From NCBI RefSeq assembly GCF_029168945.1, contig NC_083604.1, forward strand, positions 62,698,211 through 62,762,210: a DNA stretch of 64,000 nt, given 5' to 3'. Under the pieces are notes generated by a model. That model was given only the letters and a program-made list of their open reading frames with translations, was not told where the DNA came from and ran no database searches. Shown in pieces: positions 1 to 11,821 of the stretch (positions within the stretch are counted from its first letter, which is position 1; every line of letters begins with the position of its first letter). The DNA comes from Cannabis sativa (Eukaryota > Streptophyta > Magnoliopsida > Rosales > Cannabaceae). The translations under genes and the position numbers were made by a program.

Positions 1-430
1 GTGGATTACAAAGGATTGCGGCAATACTTTAGAGGGAGTCTAAACTTGTTTAAGTCAATTGTCTTTGTAATTTTGATACTTTATTAATTGATTTCATTCT
101 CTGGGCGTGGCCCCGTGGACTAGGAGTGTTCGGGAGAACACTGATACCACGTATAAATCTCTTGTGTCAAGTTATTTATTTTTCTACAAATATTTTATAT
201 TCTGCCTGTTCAGTTTTGCTGTAGCAGAATTACTTTCTGCTGCTGCAAACGCGTACAGTTTTTATATTTTCTTATATACAACTGACATTTGCAAAAATAC
301 GGTTTTTCAAACTTTAATATACATGTATATATATAATACATATACACATAATATATTAATTTTATATAACTATATATGTTACATATCTCACACATATATA
401 ACATATATATACTTTAATATACATGCATGA
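1..430 (+). mobile_element. Copia LTR-like remnant
   Basis: The stretch at 108-165 (CCCGTGGACTAGGAGTG, then ACCACGTATAAATCTC and TTGTGTCAAG) resembles the 3' part of LTRs common in plant Ty1/copia elements, where a 'ccgtggac...accacgtaaat...ttgtgtc' run is typical. No second LTR, primer site or target duplication is visible and the left part lies outside the window. The open frame through 107-430 has no protein resemblance and runs into TA-rich sequence, so I do not call it a gene. Confidence 0.4.
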
Positions 431-770
431 TATATATAACATATATTATATATGCATGTCTCATATAAATACATAGAAATAATTATTTCTACATATTTAA
501 TCTCACTAATATATATTATATCACATGCTCTACATATATATAATATATATTACTCATATATACATGTTACATATTATATATCTCACATATATACATATAA
601 TAACATGATATAAAATTCAAATATCATATTATATACTACTATATATAATATATGATATAGACTCATGATCACATATATATGACATATATACATATACATA
701 ACTCATAAATATATATATTATATATATTACTATCATATAAAATAGTAAATCACATAATATTCACCACCAT
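300..770. repeat. TA-rich low-complexity block
   Basis: About 470 bases made almost only of TATATA, ACATATAT and CATATATAA runs, with scattered short perfect TA palindromes. No coding signal. It probably grew by slippage at the end of the neighbouring retrotransposon remnant. Confidence 0.75.
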
Positions 771-1882
771 GCTCACCCATGAATGGCTTTTACATAAAAT
801 CTCTTATCCTTGTATTCTCACAATCTTGATTTATCGCCTCTTCCATTGAAAAGAGATAAGCTTTTGATTGTTAGAGATTTAATTACAATGGAAGATAAAT
901 CAAGACATATACAACTCAATTGTAAAAATAGTACAAGGATAATAAAAGAGATTGATTAAATATATGTTATAATGCACATAGATATACACTATATATATCG
1001 CATATATATGAAAGGTATAGAAGAAGAATATTAATAGAATACACAATATTATATAATGTATATATAATATGAAGAAGAAAAAGAAGATCACTCACTCACA
1101 ACCTTGAGTGTAGATTAGTGGGGATCACCATGACTTGAACAAGGTATTACACCTTTGTCCAAAAGCTTATTTCCCCCTATCTCTAAGCACTAAGGGAACT
1201 CTCTAGGAAATAGCTTTGGGAATTATCAAACCTTAGGGTTTTCTAGCAAAGTGCTTTTTTTCGATAGAAAACTTCATCTCAATGAGCACATTAGACTCCT
1301 TTATATAGTATTTAGATGATCACTCTTAGGATTCAAAATACCACCTCATTTCTCTCCCATAAATGAGTATTACATTTTGTAACAACTATATCATCATAAT
1401 TTTGAAATCCTTAAACCAAATTGTGTAACAACCCTTTTATTACACTAATAATGTGTGATCAACACAAGAGTTACAAATGACAACAAATTGTAACTCCTCT
1501 CCAAGTTACTATGTAGGTTACAAAAGTGTAGGTTAAATTATAAGTTACACATTTATCTACCATACACTTAATATATATTATTCACATAATATTATATATT
1601 ACCACATTTTAATCTACATATTATTATATTAAAAATAATATAACAATCAGTTCTAACTTTGAGCATATATTGAGAAGTCATAGGATCGCAATTTAAATAC
1701 AATTTTATATATAGAAATAATTAAATAGCTAACAATATATATTATGAGAGAGAGAGGGAGAGCGAGTATAATTTGTATTTTTCTAATATATTCAATTAGT
1801 ATTTTAGTCCTACAATTAGAATGAAGTTTTTGAAAGGAAAAAAAACAAAGAAAAAAAAATATAATTAGAATGAAGTGGCCAT
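771..1882. other. Left flank of the CACTA element, no gene
   Basis: AT-rich DNA without a credible reading frame. The part at about 1090-1460 (with 'CCTTTATATAGTATTTAG' and 'CAAACCTTAGGG') has the look of a reverse-oriented copia LTR, similar in style to 55500-56030, but no ends or repeats can be fixed. A short GA run lies at 1746-1764. Confidence 0.4.
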
Positions 1883-1921
1883 CACTACTAGGAAAACATC
1901 CTTTAGATGCAGTTTTTAAGG
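1883..1921 (+). repeat. Left terminal inverted repeat of the CACTA element
   Basis: Begins CACTACTAGGAAAACATCC and continues with TTTAGATGCAGTTTTTAAGG. It pairs with the right end at 17636-17672 over the CACTACTA tip and the TTTAGA-GCAGTTTTT block. The middle has diverged. Confidence 0.85.
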
Positions 1922-1924
1922 CCT

Positions 1925-2130
1925 TTTAGCGTCAGTTTTGACAAAATTTTCTACTGATGCTGATCCAAGTGACGTTGTAGGGTCTAAAATAACTGACACC
2001 ATATGTGCCCTATGGCGTCGGTTATTTTCTAGGAACTGACGCCATATGTGCCCTATTGCATTGGTTTCTAGCAAAAAACTGACGCCATATACGCCCATAA
2101 CCGATGCCATTTACCCCCTAAGACCCGACG
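1925..2130. repeat. Left subterminal repeats of the CACTA element
   Basis: Several copies, in both orientations, of a motif around TATGGCGTCGGTTATTT or its complement AACTGACGCCATA (for example near 2011-2026 and 2033-2050). Subterminal motif clusters of this kind are where the element's accessory protein (TNPA) binds in En/Spm. The same motif recurs near the other end. Confidence 0.75.
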
Positions 2131-2659
2131 TCAAATCTCTAATGATTTTTTTTAGTTTATTTAGTTTAATTTAATTTATTTAAATTATATATTTTTATTA
2201 ATTTATATATTATATTATTTAATTTAAATTAGATATTTTTTTAAAAGGTAAATTAAATAGGGGAATTACCCCATATACTATTTTTTTTAACTTTTTTTTT
2301 TCAAATCTACGGTTTGGGCTTCTAAAGTGGTTGCAGCGCTAGTTACAATAGGAGTTTCTGTACGATTTTTTGTTGCAATTTAAGTTCCAACGCTAGTTGC
2401 AATAGGGGTTTCTATGTAGAATTCCGTTAAAAAAAAAGTTAAAAAAAAAAAAAACTCTTTTGAAGTGTAAAAATAAAAAATTCCCAATTAAATATTATTT
2501 AAATTAATATTATGATTAGCCAATATACCTAATTTCATTTCATAGAAGTAATTAAATAAATTACAATTAAATATTACACAAATATTGTAAAATTAGTCCA
2601 AGTATTAACAAGTTAATAAATCTAACTACAAGTTAACCTAAAAAATAAGCTAGGGAAGA
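2131..2659. other. Noncoding interior of the CACTA element
   Basis: AT-rich, with two near copies of a 'GTTGCAATAGGRGTTTCT' phrase at about 2340 and 2395. No reading frame was found. Confidence 0.5.
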
Positions 2660-3560
2660 AAAATTCTTAGGTCTTTCAGCATCAATCGTCGAAGTCTTCG
2701 TGAATCACTGCCATTAACCATTCTATCCACTGTTGTTGTACTGGTAATAAATCGATTTTTGGATTGTATTCCTGCTTGTCTCCAAACTAAAAAATAAAGT
2801 AAAAATTTATATTAGTTTATATATATTATTATTTGTTATTATAATAAATACTATAATCAATAATTAAAACTTACTGTTTTTTTATCTTGTATATAACGGT
2901 TGGGGTTTGCACGTGCGACGATGTCAGTCATGTATTTCAAAACATAAAAACCACATTATTGATTTTTACGTTGTCTTGGACAAGTTGCTAATGAAATTCC
3001 TGGCTACGGCCCAAGATACGCATTTGATGTCCATATATATTTGTATGCTTTGTTTGAAAAATTATATTAACATTTCAATTCATTAGTTAATTAAATAATA
3101 TGTTACATAAATTGTCATTAAATTATTACCTTTTCAACATTGCAATAATTTAATTGTTCGGGAACTTGGTGGTCACATATAGGGTCTAAATGGATAACTT
3201 TCATTGGCGCAACGACCTCTAACATTCAATGCGCACTAAAAAATTATATTAGGTTATAGGTAAGATAGTATAAAAATAATTTCAAGTTATAATATAGAAA
3301 TAAACAATTAGCACTAAAAAATTAAATAGTGTTTACCCGATATTCCATGGAATAAAGAACATTTTGTGGTTATTATTCATCAATGATAACTAAGCAGTCA
3401 ATCATCTTGCTACATTGTCAAAATACTGACTTTTCTCTTCATCGTTGATACCATTCTTTACGAGAAGCTCTAGGTCGTAAAGCTTGAAAAATTTTCTCAA
3501 ATCATTTATGCTCTCCCTAATGTGTCTGCATTAAATTGTTAAGTATTACTGTTTTATAAT
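2660..3560 (-). pseudogene. Ulp1-like (C48) cysteine protease domain, degraded
   Basis: Read on the minus strand, exon-like pieces spell parts of an Ulp1 protease fold: FFIPWNIG followed by a GT splice donor, then AH-stop-MLEVV with VIHLDP, then CPRQRKN ahead of stop-CGFYVLKYMTDIV, and a final piece ending WLMAVIHEDFDD before a stop. The His, Asp and Cys positions of the Ulp1 catalytic triad are recognisable. Two stops sit right beside them: TGA at 3226-3228 after the His and TAA at 2956-2958 before the Cys (2953-2955). Such protease domains are known as C-terminal parts of plant CACTA and MULE proteins. Here it lies downstream of the Transposase_24-type exons and probably belonged to the same gene. 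It cannot encode an active enzyme. Confidence 0.7.
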
Positions 3561-4154
3561 AATTTCACTAGAATTTGATATATAAGGTTAATTAGATTAA
3601 GGAAGAGTATACATGATTCAAAATATCATTCCCTAGTTGCCGATGAAGTCACATAATGCAACCTGCTACAAATCCTCTCCAGATAATGTGATCTGGGTAC
3701 GCGGTGTTATGAATCACTTAGGCAAAGAAATTGTGATTAGATCACGTTTATCTTTGAGCTTCAAAAATTAAGCAACCATCTATTTTAGCAATTTAGGGAT
3801 CAAATCCATGACCTTTCGCGAGAATAATTCATCTTCTTCATCATGACCGCCTTGTGGAGAAGGCATGGGACCTTTCCCCTTCGACACATCACATATTGAA
3901 GGCGGTTGAGCGAGTGGACCCTACACAAAACACACCATAATATATCAAATTTGATCCAAATTCTACTGAAATTTTGGCAGCATAAAAACTGTAATTGAAT
4001 GCCCCCAAAAATTTTAAACATGCACATATAATGACAAATAACACAGATATAACAGTTGTTTATTCATCCATCCCACGACAACACATATATTCGTAGATCC
4101 TACTTCACTAAGGTTGAATATTGAAGATATTCAAACTCCACTAATCATTAATAA

Positions 4155-5734
4155 TTAATTTATAACAAAAGTTACCTTGGGTGTTGCAATTACATATTTA
4201 GGCCAAGGAAGGAACATGTTTTCTACTTCCCTAACATATCTATACCCTTCAATTGAGATTGAGATTTCAGCATCCTCTTGCAGCATTTCCAAAATCAGAA
4301 CCTGTGCATGTGAATCATCGTAGTCTTTATAGTGAAATTTTATTAGACCCTCATGCTCGTACAGATACGCTCGGGCCACAATATTGTCGATATTGTCAGA
4401 GCAGAGGTATACTTGTTGATTAAGGGCTCTCTGGTCATCGAAATGGTACAGGACAGGCGGCTGATTGATTGAAACAAACTCCTCAGTATAAATTCGTGGT
4501 CGACCCTCATCCTCACGAGCATATTGTTGTGGAACATATGCCTGATCAGCCACCTCTCCTTCTTCCTCTTGTTGGGCAGTATTTTTCTTCTGTTTAAGGG
4601 ATTGGATTTCGGCTTTTAATTTATCAATCTCCTTCTGTTGCCGAGCTACAACATCAAAAACTTCCCCTTTCTTCCTACCAAACAGTTTAGATACTTTGGT
4701 CAGGAACCTACAAATCATGAAATAAAATTAGCTATGATTTTTTTGTATAACTAAGGAAACAACATTTCAAGTACTAGCATACCCAGTAGCCCTCACACGT
4801 CCAGGATGCTCTGGTGTCCCGAGCGTCTGCTTCAGGATATCGTTTTGGCCATGGACCTACATTTGTCACTAAGTTACTCCTCTAATAGAGCCTAATTATG
4901 CACATATGCAAGCAATTAGTATATGAATTATATATACTAACTCATTAGTAGTACTCAATTAAGGATTAATATATACTTACTATCTTTTCGGCAATTTCCT
5001 TGTTGTAATCAGTGACAAGTTTTGTTCTCTTGGTCTGAGATTTGATCCAAACACGGTGGCGTGGCGGATCTTGAACATCGAGGTCCTTTTTTTACATTAC
5101 TTTATAAAAGTTAAATGAGCACAATTACATTTTAAAGCACATTATTAGAAATCATTGATTACTTACCATATCTTCCCTTGCATTCATTATTCCACTCCGA
5201 CCACTTTGATGTTTGGATTGGATTTTTGTCTAACGTTCCCTTTGCACCTTACTCAATTCCTACAATGCCAAAAAAAAATACATTAGAAACATGCACTTGT
5301 ATTTAAAAGTTATCTTAGTACAAATATAATTAGCGTACTTGAAATTCAGGACTTAGTCGAATTTCAACAAATTTCAACCAATCAGTAAAGTCAATTTTCC
5401 AACGCTTTTCAGGGACTTGTGCCAGTCCTTGCACATCTTTTTCTTCTAATGTGGGCATTATAACATCTTTTATCATTCTATTCTTGAAGTCTTTCATTAA
5501 CTTCCCAGCAAGTATTAGACAATCATGTTTGAAATCATCCGACACAATAAAACCCGTCTAGTTTGAAGAAAAACAAACACGATTAGAGTTAATATCTGAA
5601 TTAATAAAAAACAAATCAAAATTCTCACAAATAACCGCTTACTTGTATCCAACTCCTAAAGTCGATACTAGCTTACAGTAGTTTTTGCCATAGTACTGTC
5701 CTTTGTCATTCACTTTGAGTGCCACTCTTTTTCC
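4155..5734 (-). pseudogene. Transposase_24-type (TNPA-like) CACTA gene, multi-exon
   Basis: On the minus strand exon-like blocks with good splice sites follow each other: 5734 to about 5640 (RVALKVNDKGQYYGKN), 5545-5330, 5258-5166 (with one in-frame stop), about 5090-4982 (ends EIAEKI before GTAAGT), about 4858-4786 (GTPEHPGRVRATG after a TAG acceptor), and about 4703-4177. The last exon begins FLTKVSKLFGRKKG and has a heptad-like stretch rich in K, E and Q (likely coiled coil). It ends VIATPK at a GTAACT donor, so the 187-residue open frame reads a few codons into an intron. The 'KGQ..GKN' and 'GTPEHPGRVRA' phrases are typical of this transposon family. The first exon is cut by the solo LTR at 5735 and continues at 7891-8010. 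Confidence 0.7.
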
Positions 5735-7890
5735 TGTTGGGTTTTGTGCCCTAAATAAAACTCATTTCAATATAATCAGATTTACTTATTAATAAAGATC
5801 ATAAATAACATTTTATGTTGCATGGTTCACATGATTTATTTCATGATTATATATATAATGTATAAATTCTATTTAAGTCCAGAACATATGAATTTGTTAA
5901 TGATTATAGTGTTGTCAGCACAGTGGAATATAATCTTAATAATATGTTCGAAAGTTTATTCCCTGATTTGTCAGAACACTGGATTTAGACTGACATGGTA
6001 TAATCAGCGATAGGTATTCTTACACCTTGGAAAAGTGTTATGTCCTTTCTAGGACATTGGCAAAGTTTACCAGCATCGAATGTATGGAGTATACATCGGA
6101 AGGGACCGATATTGAACTTTGATTAGATATATTAGAATTTACCGTAATATCTATTCAATTTAATATCACCTGTTAATCCTAGATCAAATGATCTTAATCC
6201 TGATATGATTAGGTTCAATCTCAAGAGTGTTATTCGTGTTCTTTGATTTGTTAGTTAAGCCTACTTTTGGGTCAGGGTGATACGTACATTTTGGGAACGC
6301 GGTAGTGCAATTGAGTGGGAGCGCTAACATAAATATGGAATCTATAGCTTCTATCTGGCGAATAGAAAGTAAAGGATGATTTCCTTCGAGCTTAACCAAA
6401 CGAAAATAAATGGTGGAGTACTCATTTCACTTAGCTAAAATATCATTTATACAGGGTTAAGTGTTTTAAGGATAAAATACATTGTAGGGTGTTACGGTAA
6501 TTTAATCCCTTTACAGTGTAGATCATCTATATAGAGGATCATTGATCACATTAGGATTATAACAATGGATAACTAATGACGTATCTATATCGTGGAACAT
6601 ATAGAGCGTTCTATATGACTGAGAGTGCAATTCCAAGTTCTAAGAGTGGATTCAATAAGGAATTAATAAGTTAGGGAATTTACTTGGTAAATTCGGTTCG
6701 ACTTATGGGAAGCTCGGCTATATAGACCCATGGTCCCCATACTAGTTGAGACCATACTGCTTGTAAGACTCAGTTAATTGATTTTAATTAATCAATAATA
6801 ATTCTAAAAGTTAGACTATATCTACTTTATGAATTTTCACTAAGCAATGGCGAAATTGTAAAGAAAAGAGATTCTAGGTTTATTTATTAATTAAGATACT
6901 TTATATGTCTAAATTAATAAATATATTAAATGGCAATATTATTTAATAATTATTTTTTAAGTTATTAAATAATTAGAATTTGCATTTAAAAGGTTATATT
7001 GGAAAAATTGGCATTTTTGAGAAAATGGGAATCAAAAATAACAAAATGGGAAAGTTGCAAAGTGAGGCCCAATTTCCTTATATGGGCCGCCCACTATGCA
7101 TAGGCTTTTACCATTTTATTTTGAGAAACTTACAAAAATACTAGAATTTGGGTTAACTTTTACAAAAATACTGTCACACGGAAATTTTTTCAAAAATACT
7201 GTGTTTTTTATAAAACACCAGTAAAACACAAAGCAGTATAACTCAAAACAACAGTAGAACACTAGTAAAACACCAGTAGAACACTAGTGAAACTTTACAC
7301 AGTATACTGCAGTATGAAACTTATAAAAAAAACACAGTAAAAAAGTAAAAAATACCGCCTGGCCGTATTTTTGTAAAAAAATGGCAAAAATTAGTATAAC
7401 ATGTAAATTTTCCTTTATTTTTCCATTATTTTAATGCCACACTACTCTAACCTAAATCTAGAGGGCATTCTATAAATAGAAAGTAATGGCTTCAGGAAAC
7501 AACACACAATTGCATCTCATTCTTTTCAGAGAGAATTCCTGAGCGTCGCTTTCCTCTCTCTTTTCTTCTCTAAACTTTCGAAATCCCTTGAGTGAATGAG
7601 TAGTGCCCACACACATCAAGTGGTACCTCAATCATAGTATGTAAGACTCTAGAAAATCAGCATCGAAGAAGGAGAGAAAGGGATCCAGATTCAGATCTTG
7701 ATTATGCTCGGCTACAGAAAGGAATCAAGGGTTAGAGATCTGAATGGAAGGAGTCATAATATTTCGCTGCACCCAATGTAAGGTTTTCTTAAACTCTTAT
7801 GTGTTTATTTCATTGTTTTAGAATTCATATTAGGATGTTAATAAAACATACTTGGTAGTAAATCTAGATCCTGGTAAAATATTTCCAACA
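5735..7890 (+). mobile_element. Solo copia LTR in the CACTA gene
   Basis: Begins TGTTGGGTTTTGTGCC and ends ATATTTCCAACA. It is flanked by perfect 5-bp direct repeats TTTCC (5730-5734 and 7891-7895), which fixes both ends. It belongs to the same LTR family as 32763-34673 and 44026-45935, sharing for example the blocks around 'GGGTCAGGGTGATACGTA' and 'GTAGTGCCCACACACA'. A TATA-like TATAAATA lies at 7471-7478. No internal region remains, so it is the product of LTR-LTR recombination. It splits one exon of the CACTA gene: the codons on either side join in frame on the minus strand. Confidence 0.92.
7123..7413. mobile_element. Small MITE-like insertion inside the solo LTR
   Basis: These 291 bases are missing from the two sister LTRs at the corresponding place (near 34150 and 45400). 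The ends are loosely inverted (GAGAAACTTACA and, reversed, GGAAAATTTACA) and the flanks carry TTTATTTT on both sides (7115-7122 and 7414-7421), compatible with an 8-bp duplication, although that sequence is low complexity. Inside are many copies of a CACCAGTARAACA phrase. Confidence 0.55.
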
Positions 7891-8309
7891 TTTCCTTGGT
7901 CCATCAGCTTGGATATTTCATTCATCTGAGTAGCTCCTAGTGTAGGTATCGGCCTAGGATATTCTGCTTCTAGGTTTGAATCTGATCCTAAACCTTAGTT
8001 GGCCATATCTACACCATTAACAAACAAAATTTAAAGTTAGCTATATATATAACAAGTAATTTATACGAAATATTAAATGCATAAACAAACATTATGTATT
8101 CAGCATAAACAAACACAATATAAAGTAAGATATATATCAAGTTACCAATTAGACACATTTTCTTTTCGTTCTTTGTTTATGTTTGCCTGAATCACAATTG
8201 ACCCATATTCCCTCATTGATATCGTTTCTAATGTATTCAGAATCGTCTTTCTCAAGGTTACGATAAATTCCCATAACTTTTTGATGAATTGGTTGCCCAA
8301 CAATGAAGT
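7891..8309 (-). pseudogene. CACTA gene pieces between two solo LTRs
   Basis: Minus-strand remnants: at 8309-8140 a frame running FIVGQPIHQKVMGIYRNL and on to a lysine/arginine-rich end continues the DUF4216-like C-terminal part of the TNP2 gene beyond the insertion at 8310. At 8000-7891 the frame with EAEYPRPIPTLG and MNEISKLMDQGK leads directly into the Transposase_24-type exon beyond the other solo LTR. One in-frame stop is present near 7996. A noncoding intron-like stretch lies between the two pieces. Confidence 0.6.
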
Positions 8310-8820
8310 TGTAACACCCTAACTAGCATAGGTGTATTACGTGATTTTTAAACGTACTGTGCAGCTCGTTGCTAATCAACGAGGTTTATGGAAATCGTGA
8401 TTAATTAAAATTTTTGCTTTTTAATTAAACTTATAAAATATTTATACAAAAAATACTCGGGATCCCGATTACAAAACATTTTACAAAAGTTCACTGACTA
8501 TACAAAATACTTGTCGCCTAGCGACTAATTACAAAACAAGCACTGCTGTCTCGAGGATCGTACGCTCCAGGCCTAACCGCCCCGACATGTACAATCTTCA
8601 CCGGCTCGTTCTCACGGTCCTTCAGCCTTAACCTTGCTCTTACCTACACATAAACATAGCACTGTGAGTCGACAGACTCAGTAAGAAAAGCATAAATCAT
8701 AAACATACATAAATCCCGAGTTATGATCAGACGCCCATATCCCTGACCATAACCCTAACTGTCGTGTCCCACACGATACTGAGTCCCGAACGTTCATAAG
8801 ACATTACTATTGACAAGTAA

Positions 8821-9141
8821 CAGCCTATACTCGGTACACTGGTCATACTCCAGCTGCTAGTCATACTTTAGCCTGTACCGATGTGTTACAGTATCAGCCT
8901 ATACTCGGTTCACTGGTCATACTCCAGCTGCTAGTCATACTCTAGCCTAACCGATGTGATACGGTCAAATAGTACAGTACCACCAACCCTAGTATCAGCC
9001 TATACTCGGTTCACTGGTCATACTCCAGCTGCTAGTCATACTCTAGCCTAACCGATGTGATACAGTGTCAGCCTATACTCGGTACACTGGTCATACTCCA
9101 GCTGCTAGTCATACTCTAGCCTGTACCGATATGACACAGTC
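8821..9141. repeat. Four-copy tandem repeat in LTR 'A'
   Basis: Copies start at 8821, 8895, 8996 and 9069, each beginning CAGCCTATACTCGGT and containing the inner near-duplicate TCATACTCCAGCTGCTAG and TCATACTCTAGCC. Spacing is 73-74 bases except for one copy with a 27-base extension. It lies inside the presumed LTR intron. Confidence 0.85.
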
Positions 9142-9742
9142 GGATGGTACGAAGCCAACATACATATCTAATGTAATCTAACAGGCTTCCTAACATGCAC
9201 GCTAAACATGTAATACATATGCATACTATTATACTAATCTTACCTCAATTCCGAATTCAGGTGTGCCGGTCAACCTGACTGGAACGAACTGCACGGCGGT
9301 TTACAGGCTCCTAAACCATAACAATCACAACACTATAAGTGATACGCTAAATCACTTCCCGGGGACTTAAACTAGGAACTAAAAGTTTCCCTATCGATAA
9401 AAAGCATGGCAATACCCCAAATAACATATAAACGAGAAAATCTAGGGTTTCTGAAAATCACCCAACCGGCAGACCGGTTGCACAACCGGAATTCCGGTTC
9501 TGGAAATTTCAGAACCCCATCCAGAATTCCGGATGCACAACCGGAATTCCGGTTCCTCGCAGAAAACATTCAAAAATTCACACTTTGCTCAAATCAATTC
9601 CAAACCATACTAAAACTTCCAGACCTGTTCTAAATACCCTAAAGAACAAGTCTAAAGCAACAAAACCATCCAGAAACCTCAGACACCAAAAATGCCATGT
9701 GAGCTCCAAGTTTTGAGTTTCAAACTCAAACTTGGCTAAAGC

Positions 9743-11821
9743 TGTAATGACCGCTCTAGTAATGTGGATTAGTAAAGGCAATTAGCACTAATTTTTATTA
9801 TTTTATTATTATTTGTGAATTAATTTTAAATGTGGACCCCAATATTTAGAAATAAATATTAGAGTTATAATTTCTCAATTCCGGAGATTTTATTAAACTC
9901 TAGGGGTATTATTTAGCTTATATGTGAAATATGTTCATTTTGTAATTTTTGCTTGGCGACAACGGAAAATGCGATGGATGGTTAGATTGATCACATGGGT
10001 AAGTTTAGAACCCTATTTCATAGTGGGAAATATTTAGAGGGAATAAATTATCGGGATTGAGCGGGGTTATGGATTTTGACCATTTTACCCCTAGCTTTAG
10101 AAATACTTAAGTTATATCTTTAAGGGTATTTAAGTCTTTTTAAAAGAATGGTGTAGTGGCTGCCTAGGGAGGTGACAAGTGGCCTTATTTTTAGCAAAGG
10201 ATTAATCAATCCTTTTTCCCACTTAGAAAATAAAAGAAAAGAAAATAAATTAGAAGAAATACCTTTCCTCTTGAACACTCTCTCTCTTTCTTTCGGCTGA
10301 GACAAATCAAGGACCAAAACCAGAATTTTTCCTTCCATTTCTTTGAATTTAAGCTAGGATTCAAGGAGATTTCATTAAGGTAAGCCCTAGAACTCTTGTT
10401 TATGTATTTTTGAGCTTTTTACTTAGTTTGAACATGTGATTTTGAGAATAAGTGGCTGTTAGGTTTTAAAATGTTTAGGGTTCGAATTCTAGAGTTATTT
10501 TGAGTTGATTCTAAGTCCTAGCTGCTGGTTTTAATGGGTGTAGATGGTTTTATGCAATTTTAGGTTTAAAGTTCAAAGCTTTGAGCTTTAATGGCATAAT
10601 TTGATTTGTTGGTTTGTTCTGTGATTTATTGGTTGGAAATGGATGTTTATGCATTGTATAGGTATACTGGAGAGTTTGGTAAGGTTTGGGATTGGATTGA
10701 ATTAAGGGGGATGATTTTTGGGTTCCCAGCAGCAGAATCGGAATTCCGGTTCTGGGAGACCAGTACCAACCGGTCGACCGGTTGGTGACCCAGAACCGGA
10801 TTGCCGGTTGGGATCCGGTCTGCCTGTTGGGGGAATTTCCAGAACCCTAGTTTTGGCCAATTTTGAGATATTTAGGGTATTTCCATGAGGTTTATCGATA
10901 GGGAAACTTTTAGTTTCAAATTTAAGTCCCGGAAAGTGATTTAGCGAGTCACTCATCTGTGTTGCAATTATTGTGATTAGGGCATCCATCTAGCACGTGA
11001 ATTCCGTTCAGGTCGGCCAGCACACTTGAATTCGGAAAAGAGGTAAGAACTGTGTATAATGTATGATGTGATTATCTGAATGTGTGTATATGTGTTTATA
11101 TATGCATGCTTGAATTATGTTAAGCACTACCAACACTTGTATGAATAAGTTATAGAGTGCATTGGTATAGTGATTATTGTGATTGTGAGTACGATACAGT
11201 GATACCAACACAAGCATGGGAAAATGCTAAGGTGTGTGGTACATCACTCAGTGTTACTCAGTAATCGGGTTAAACCCTACCAACACTTGTACAGTGAGGT
11301 ACGATGTGTATGTGGTATAGTGGTTGTACCCTGGTATTGAACGTTCATACTCATCTGTTAAGCTCTGTAAATAGGTGTATGGGCGCCTATTTACAGGTCG
11401 GAAATTATATGGTAGGTTATATGCATTTCTTACTGAGTCTGTTGACTCACAGTTTCTGCTTCTATGTGTAGGTAAAGGAAAGGCGAAGGCTGAACAGGAG
11501 TGGACTTGAGCTCGGGTGAGATTGTACATTTCAAGCGGCGCGACCTGGATTGTTCGGTCTCGGGACATCTGGGAGTTGTATTTTGAAAGTCGCTGTGCGA
11601 CCTGAAAATTATGTATTTTGAAATGTAAAGTTTAAACAGTAAATTTTACAAAGTTTGAAATCGGGATCCCGGAATTTGTAAATATTATATTATATTACAA
11701 AGTTTAATAATTAAAGCAAAAGTTTTAATTTAACACGTTTTTCAAGAAATTTCTTTGATTAGCAAAGATTGCACAATAATTGAAAAAGCACTGTAGCGTG
11801 CCTTAGCATTAGGGCGTTACA
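9743..11821 (+). mobile_element. Solo gypsy LTR 'B' with an intron-like segment
   Basis: Starts TGTAATGACCGCTCTAG, ends TTAGGGCGTTACA, and has perfect 5-bp duplications AAAGC (9738-9742 and 11822-11826). It is 2079 bp. Its two outer portions match the LTRs of the complete gypsy element at 18788-25282 closely, while 10380-11471 is absent there. That segment begins GTAAGCCC and ends TCTATGTGTAG after a pyrimidine-rich run, which are consensus splice signals. It sits inside the intron-like part of LTR 'A'. A CT-rich run at about 10275-10300 lies just upstream of the presumed exon 1 end. Confidence 0.92.
10380..11471 (+). other. Intron within the LTR (inferred)
   Basis: The upstream boundary is ATTAAG|GTAAGC and the downstream boundary TGTGTAG|GTAAAGG. 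The complete gypsy element's LTRs read TTAAG directly followed by GTAAAGG (junction on plus at 19145/19146 and 24639/24640). A conserved block near 10981-11042 ends GAG|GTAAGA and also occurs in LTR 'A', so an alternative internal exon is possible. A hairpin (TGAGTC, loop TGTT, GACTCA; 11434-11449) sits 22 bases before the acceptor. The exact junction is seen in the sequence; that it is a spliced intron is inference. Confidence 0.75.

Noticed and set aside
8821..9141. Repeats with interspersed sequence as a CRISPR-like array
   Set aside because: Units are near-identical along their whole length; only one gap differs. It is an LTR minisatellite.
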